A stretch of 64,000 nt of DNA. Source: Lutraria lutraria (lineage: Eukaryota > Mollusca > Bivalvia > Venerida > Mactridae). The notes below the pieces were generated by a model. It was not told where the DNA came from and did no database searches. It worked only from the letters and a program-made list of their open reading frames with translations. The stretch lies in contig OZ026835.1 in the NCBI GenBank assembly GCA_964023205.1, positions 1,691,053 through 1,755,052 of the forward strand, written 5' to 3'. Positions 58,326 to 64,000 of this stretch are shown here, in pieces; within the stretch, counting starts at the first letter, position 1, and each line of letters starts with the position of its first letter. A program made the position numbers and the translations under genes.

Positions 58326-60078
58326 TTTTTGTATTTCTTTATTATGCATGTCTTTATGATAAAATAAACTATGATGATACCGGAGTAACTAAACAGATAC
58401 TTTCAGTCAGGGAAGCTTTGAGGCTAAGCATTTTGCATGCTTATATCGTTCATGCAAGTAGTGCAACGACAAAACGTGGTTGAAAAGAGCTCAAATGATT
58501 TGCTTCAAACAGGCATTAGCGTACAATAAAATATGATAATGACCTACACTATAATTATTACAGAATTATTATCTTAAACACAGCAATATCTTTCATCTAT
58601 ATATACAACTTTTAAATATATGTCATTAATTAGGCATTCTTTCTTCCAACTGTGTGGTTTTTCTTTTGTTTCATTCTAGCTCTTGATCATTTGTACATCA
58701 GGATATGCTCCATTGACATGTGTAGAGTCAACACACCCTCAGAAATTCTAGATATATTTGCTAAAAAAGAAAAACAACATTCCATTAAAATGTGCTTCCA
58801 AAAAGCTATTAACAAATAAAAAATAAACAAAATAAGTACAAGAGAAGAATTAATTTAATTTAAGATTCTTGACAGCAATAGAAAAAACACAATATAATTG
58901 AGATGAAATATTTGATAAGAAAAATTCTGTTTGAAAGTTACTGCATTTCTGATGTAACGGTATTCGGATATTACAAATGTTGGTTGTTTAGGATAAATAG
59001 GGATGCTATACAACATCCCTGGGATAACTAAATACTGAAACATTCTACGATCATTTTCATAAATAATTGCAAACATCACTATCATACCTTTGTTTTACTA
59101 AGTAAGTCTTTTGTCGGTTTACCTAATTCAAATTCACGAATACAGGGACAGTATGTAACAAAGAGTGCCAGTATGCAACCAGGCACTCTTTGTAGCGCCT
59201 TTGTACGGATATTATTGTAAATGATTCAAAGCTCTTCATCTGCATTTGACTTTGCAGTCATGCTGAATGCTGGTACCCCGTAACCAGACGAGAATCTTAA
59301 CATAAATCCAGTAAGCTGGGTACAAAACGAGTTAGAGTAGTTTCTCTTGCTAAGAATTGGAGAAATTATCAGTAAAAAGAGAAAGGTATACTAAAACACG
59401 AAAAGACCGATGATTTATCGACTGGCCGAAGTGATGTCGGCGATGTCGCTTTGAAATTTTACATCGACGATTGTTCGATTGTCGGCCTATCACTATTATT
59501 TACCTACTTAGTCATCTTCATCCATTCCTGGAAAATCACTACTTCCCTCCATCTAACCCTGTCTTGTGTTTTGTGCTTCGCTACATCACATGAAAGGCGA
59601 ATGGACTTGAGCTTTGAATCTAGGGTTCTTCTCCTGGTTGTCACTGGTCTCCCTCTTCTCTTGCGACCTTGTAGATATTCCAATCTAGGGCATGTCTGGT
59701 TATGTTCGGCTGGTCTACCCAAAGTATGTGGCTAATCCACTTAAATTGTTTTCTTTAATAATGGGAAGTTATTACGAAATAAGAAAAGACAATCGCCGAT
59801 AGTATTGACCATTGCATTTAACAATTTTCACCGACGTTTCCATAGGATACCAGCGCCACAAAAGGTGATCTTCCTTTTGGAGAAATTTGACCCATGTGCA
59901 GAGAATACAGAATGTTAATTTTTAGGAAATAAGTCATTGTCAGATGATTTTCAAAATCTAAAGAACGCTCGATCAATGTCTACATTAGGTCTAAAACATT
60001 GTCTTGTTTTTGGTAACATCCTCATTAAATAGGATTGGTAGATAAAGAATTTTATTTTTGGATTTCTTTTATTATAAT
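58326..60078. other. 1.75-kb segment found only in copy B
   Basis: Copy A joins GTAACTTGAAAGCAGGCGG directly near 18621. The segment holds a decayed LINE tail (59504-59742) and a possible transposase scrap (58679-58740). No matching terminal repeats at its ends, so it may be ancestral and deleted from copy A. Confidence 0.6.
59504..59742 (-). pseudogene. LINE ORF2 C-terminal fragment, frameshifted
   Basis: The minus strand encodes KWISHILWVDQ and then, in another frame, GRKRRGRPVTTRRRTLDSKLK and DRVRWREVV. The order KWxGHxLRxD - GRKxRGRPxxTWRR - DRxxWRxxV is the standard tail of RTE/CR1-like LINE ORF2 proteins. A frameshift separates the halves and everything upstream is missing. A remnant older than the LINE at 16019. 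Confidence 0.65.
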
Positions 60079-60635
60079 TGAAAGCAGGCGGAAAGGTAAC
60101 ACGTCAGACAGTGAATGAAACGTTCATCGCGCCTTCTAAACAGTTTAGCGTCGTAGGGAAAATTTGGGTAGGTTGGAGAACCGGAAGCCTAAATCTCATA
60201 TAATGTCGACTTTTAGTTATTCTTTCAAATATATTGGCCACATGTTTTCTTTTGTCTCAATGAGATATTAGATTTTTGTACTCACCGAAGAAGGCATCAT
60301 AATATGAAAGTGAATGCAATTGTACACGGCTACCAATGGAATCCGCCTATATAAACTATACATTACATTTTCGAAAAGTTATTCTCTAAGTTGACACAGA
60401 CAGAACGAAATCTGTTTTCCTCTTACGTTTGTTTAATTGCTTTCATATATAGCTGAATAGCATAATTATAGTTAATAAAGAAATGGGATGTTTTATATGT
60501 GTTTTGTCTAGGGAACGATTTTTCATTCAAAGTTCATGTAAAGGGCAAACAACTTTCGCTGATATTGTAAGAAACGTCAATATAATGCACACTAACTTAT
60601 CTTTTGTTCGCATCGGTTTATAGATTGTTGTTTCT
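60079..60635. other. Right end of the high-identity unit
   Basis: Matches 18624-19182 at nearly every base. At 60635 identity breaks off. Confidence 0.7.
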
Positions 60636-61384
60636 ATTCTTAATAAATGATATTGTCAAACTTCTTAATGAAGAATTCATTTTTGGTTAATGGCATTCAA
60701 CCCTTCTTTCATGACAATAAACAGTTCTCATAATCACTGTAAACCGGTTTCCGGTGAGCCCTCAGATCATATTTTTCTGCTGACCATTGACTTTTTTTGC
60801 GAAGCTGTCTTAGCTCACTTTTGACCTATATTTCTTGGCATTTAGTATTAATTATTCAGAAGAAATTCCTCATTCAATTTGATGATTCAGAGGAAACTCT
60901 TCCTTCCGTTGTGTGAAAACTACAAGCGTAGTTAAAACCACGTCAACTTATTTCTTGCGGTTGTAAAAAAATGTACGAAAATGTATTCTTATGCGGTCGA
61001 CATAAAAATATAATCCGTTCTGGAATTTTTTTTTATATTTATTTGAATTGATATACACAATTGATACAGTAGATATGACTAAATGCGTAATTTATTTAGC
61101 TGACCTTATACATGTATCAACATTTTAATGCGTGACCCAATTGGACTGCTAGCAGGGTCATTTGGCGATGTTTCAGCTTTACGGCTGAGGAAGAACCGGG
61201 TGTACCTTTGGGTAACTCAAAGTCAGCTTGCAAGCAAATCTATATTTTATTGAAGGACTTTTTTCTTGGGAATAGAGTTATAACGGATTCCAAGAAATGA
61301 AACTATTGGTTGATACCAAAGCTTAGTTTTATTTGTCGAAGCAAGATGCAGATAAATAATTGGATATCTAATGAAACGTTGCGA
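60636..61384. other. Upstream region of gene 3
   Basis: Bases 60636-61150 show no counterpart or gene. Bases 61153-61225 match the SINE-like repeat at 19430. From 61265 the sequence aligns to the gene 2 promoter flank at about 80%. Confidence 0.5.
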
Positions 61385-61432
61385 CCAATGCCAAACCTTA
61401 GATTACGATTCATTGGTCAATATTAATATAAA
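61385..61432 (+). promoter_or_regulatory. Core promoter of gene 3 (older paralogue)
   Basis: CCAAT at 61385-61389, an inverted ATTGG at 61412-61416 and TATAAA at 61427-61432, laid out like the gene 2 promoter. Confidence 0.5.
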
Positions 61433-61454
61433 ACTGTTCTCATTTTTTTAGGAA

Positions 61455-61485
61455 TACAGTGATGCTGTCGGATTCGGCTGAACAG
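61455..61485 (+). other. First exon of gene 3 (5' UTR)
   Basis: Ends GAACAG|GTAAGT at 61486, aligned with the gene 2 exon 1 donor. TTTTTTTAGGAATACAG just upstream could also be read as an acceptor, in which case this is a small internal exon. The coding exons lie beyond 64000. Confidence 0.45.
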
Positions 61486-63006
61486 GTAAGTTTTTCACTT
61501 ACTTTTTTCTCTATTTTCTTTTTTAAATTACGCTTGACTGGTTTATGTCATTTTAAACGTTGACTTATGTTATCCCTCTGTTTTGACTGATGGAGTAAAT
61601 AAAACCTTTCTAAGTTTAAGCTTGTTTCATTATTTAATCGACAAAATATAAAATGCTAGAAAATGACTTTTTCGTCAAAAGACAAAGATCAAAATATTAG
61701 TTTATAACAATTCTAATATTAGTAGTTATTGCAAAATGATTTTTGTCAGTTAAACTTTGTACAACTCCGCTAGGCCATCACTGTCTAGGTGCATGAATTT
61801 TTTATGCGGATCTGAGTACTGCTTTTGTAAGCTTCATCCGCCGTGAAAATTATTCCATTTTGAAATTTCTGTTTTAGATACCATAGATAGACACCCTCTT
61901 TATTAAGTTCATCTCTCACGAGTTATTTCAGAAGTTTGATTTATTTGTAATTGATACATAGTTCCTACATCTACAATATTTACTTGCCTTGGCGGCCGGC
62001 TTCGGTGGCAAATTTCTTATGCGCTTAATAGAAAAAATAGAAAGCTGGTTATTAAACAACTCAACTCATAAAAGATAACTTAACGATGAAATCGCTAAAA
62101 TAACGTAAAATCATATTGTACATTATTTACAAAGAATAGATATCATACTTTAATACCAAGCAACAAAAAATTCTAACCGAACGCTCAAAATGGTGTTTTG
62201 TTGCGATAAATACTGCACCCCTTTATCGAATTTTCCTTATCACCGTTAAACATGTGCATTGTATAGGTACGATATGATACTATGAATTCATTAATGACAA
62301 AAATTTGATATAAAATCTCTAGACATCAAACCTGGGTGTGGTTTCAATTATTGAACCGTAAACATAAGCGATTTTGATTAGCTATCAAAATTGAAAGGGG
62401 TTCGTCAAATTCGTTGATTTCATGAGACGATAAGTATCCGACACTTTAATTCTTAATTGCTCAGCTTGAAAAAAAAACACAGTAGGTGTCATTTTCGAAT
62501 TAACATTGCCGTTTTATATATAGACGGTTTTCGGTATTTTGTAGCGGAAATGTTACTATAGGGAACAATGCCTCAGAATTATGATACTTGTTTTCATTTA
62601 TTATTTATCTTTTGAGTATTACGTAATAAATAGCGGGGTTCTGGGTACGGACTTTCTTTAAAGTCAAGTATCTAACGTACGGAAGACTTTATCGAAAGAA
62701 GTAAGGCACGGTTCCCTGCTTTATACATCTTTAGTCATTTAAAGGGGGTCCGTTGCTTTCTTTTCTCAAATTATGCTTGTGAAGAAAAGAACTGACGGAA
62801 AAGTTGATTTGGACAATATCTAAACCTTTGGAAACCTCGTTGTTGTATTGAAACCGAAAGGGTATCCTCGGTCTTTTGTTAGAAATGTGTACTTCCTATT
62901 TTGACTTGTATTTCTAATTATGTAAACAACGAAACATGTCAGACAAGCCGTGCACAGTAAGAAAAACGTGTTTTAATTAATCTTCTTTATCAATAATAGG
63001 TTTTAG

Positions 63007-63397
63007 TTAAGGTGGGTCACGGGTTTCCTCCCGAAAATTCGTCACTACCACTACAGAGTTCGATCAAAACCTTTTAGATTTAATGACGGCAGAATAAAGC
63101 TATATTAACTCTTTCGGATTTGTACATGATTCAGCATTGTACACAGTAAATTTCATAGCTTAATATACAAAATTATCGGAGCAGTACAAGAAATAACGCG
63201 AAAACAAAAACAAAACATATACAACATATTGCTCCACTAGGTGGCCGTTTTTTAGCGGTTTCAATGGAAATATCATTTGAATACATCATTTTTGCTTTAG
63301 CCAATACTTTGAAGGATGTTCCTGCAAAAGGATTTTCTTGTGCGTTGACTTCTAGAAACTGAACACTTTTCGGAAGGAAACCCGCGACCCACCTTAA
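63007..63397. mobile_element. Complete TTAA-flanked MITE
   Basis: TTAA at 63007-63010 then GGTGGGTCACGGGTTTCCT; right end AGGAAACCCGCGACCCACC then TTAA at 63394-63397. About 27-base inverted termini with a few mismatches. 391 bases in all, non-coding. Same family as the partial copies at 1-95 and 28131-28325. Confidence 0.85.
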
Positions 63398-63520
63398 ATA
63401 TTAAAATATATTTGTCTGATTTATGTTTATTCAACACCACCATAACATGTAGTTTTCGTGCATTTACCTAGTTTTGAAGGCGAGGTTTAATTTTTGGCAG
63501 GGGTCTTAAAATAGTTCTAT

Positions 63521-63538
63521 CTAGGGTGCGCACCCTAG
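63521..63538. repeat. Perfect 18-bp palindrome
   Basis: CTAGGGTGCGCACCCTAG is its own reverse complement. Isolated; no role assigned. Confidence 0.8.
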
Positions 63539-64000
63539 TTAGGAAATACCTATTCAATAATGAAAAAAGTGTTTTAAAATGGGTATTTTTCGGTTCTCCA
63601 AGTGAAATCTCACATAATTCAAAATAACATATACAATCACTTTTTTAAAAGTTCTTTCTACTCAAATATTCCAACGTAAAACCTTTAAGGCTACTTGTTG
63701 TAATATATTCCTATACACAGAGTAATCATCGTTGTTCAAACATTTGTAAATTACGTGCGATATTGGTTTATAGAAGACCAATCAAATGTAATATTTGTTT
63801 CAAATTACTTGCAATGCACTTTATACAATGGGTTTATATCAGTATATAATTATGGTTTAGTTTTCAGATCTATAAATTTGTGAAACTTGATTTGACCTGA
63901 CATCCAAGCCAGATATATTAACTAAGAAGTTGTTAAGGCCATGAACACTTCAGGATTAAGAAAATATGAATATATGAATATCCTATATTTAGAATTATCA

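Larger units (their letters stand above)
61486..64000 (+). other. First intron of gene 3
   Basis: Diverged counterpart of 19909 onward until about 61900 (shared TCTGAGTACTGCTT, TCATCCGCCGTGAAAAT). Beyond that, AT-rich sequence with one MITE and an 18-base palindrome. No exon seen. Confidence 0.45.

Noticed and set aside
59451..59735. 94-codon plus-strand frame
   Set aside because: Antisense shadow of the LINE tail encoded on the minus strand.

Overview
The window reads as nuclear DNA of a lophotrochozoan, most likely a bivalve mollusc. It is AT-rich, genes are split by long introns, coding density is very low, and it carries Ty3/Gypsy, I-group LINE, TTAA-target and hAT-like elements, tRNA-derived SINE heads and a ~160-bp tandem repeat (23196-23840) of a kind I know from bivalve genomes. 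Species cannot be named from the sequence.

The dominant structure is a recent large tandem duplication. Bases 1-19182 recur almost unchanged (about 1% substitutions where I compared by eye) at 28247-60635. Past 19182 and 60635 the two copies abruptly become distant paralogues. One complete unit therefore runs from about 19183 to 60635. It was about 28 kb before later insertions. Each unit carries one gene from a secreted or membrane-anchored receptor-ectodomain family, with a somatomedin-B-like cysteine cluster and a fold I associate with invertebrate adhesion-type GPCR N-termini, but ending in a short hydrophobic tail instead of seven helices. Gene 1 shows its last two exons (3511-4349, 4625-5368). 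Gene 2 is complete: TATA promoter 19844, non-coding exon ending 19908, signal-peptide exon 26328-26514, exons 31837-32675 and 32951-33694, about 589 aa. Gene 3, an older paralogue, shows only its promoter and first exon near 61385-61485.

Layout: 1-3510 intron of gene 1 with a repeated 15-base motif; 3511-5790 gene 1 3' end; 5791-19182 repeat-rich intergenic DNA (45-bp minisatellite, 2.8-kb TTAA element with ~450-bp inverted repeats, 33-bp minisatellite, LINE fragment, 75-bp repeats); 19183-34114 gene 2; 34115-60635 the second copy of the intergenic DNA, enlarged by a 3.4-kb TA-flanked TIR element (37568-40961) and a nearly intact 9.2-kb Ty3/Gypsy element (46339-55557, minus strand); 60636-64000 upstream region and first intron of gene 3.

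Because the two copies are so alike, each acts as the empty-site control for the other. The LINE is in copy A only; the TIR and Gypsy elements are in copy B only. All three inserted after the duplication and have legible target-site duplications. The Gypsy element shows a complete life-cycle layout: 569-bp LTRs 99.6% identical, a primer site matching tRNA-Lys(CUU), gag and pol joined at a UUUAAAC -1 slippery heptamer, and a single in-frame TGA between RNase H and integrase.
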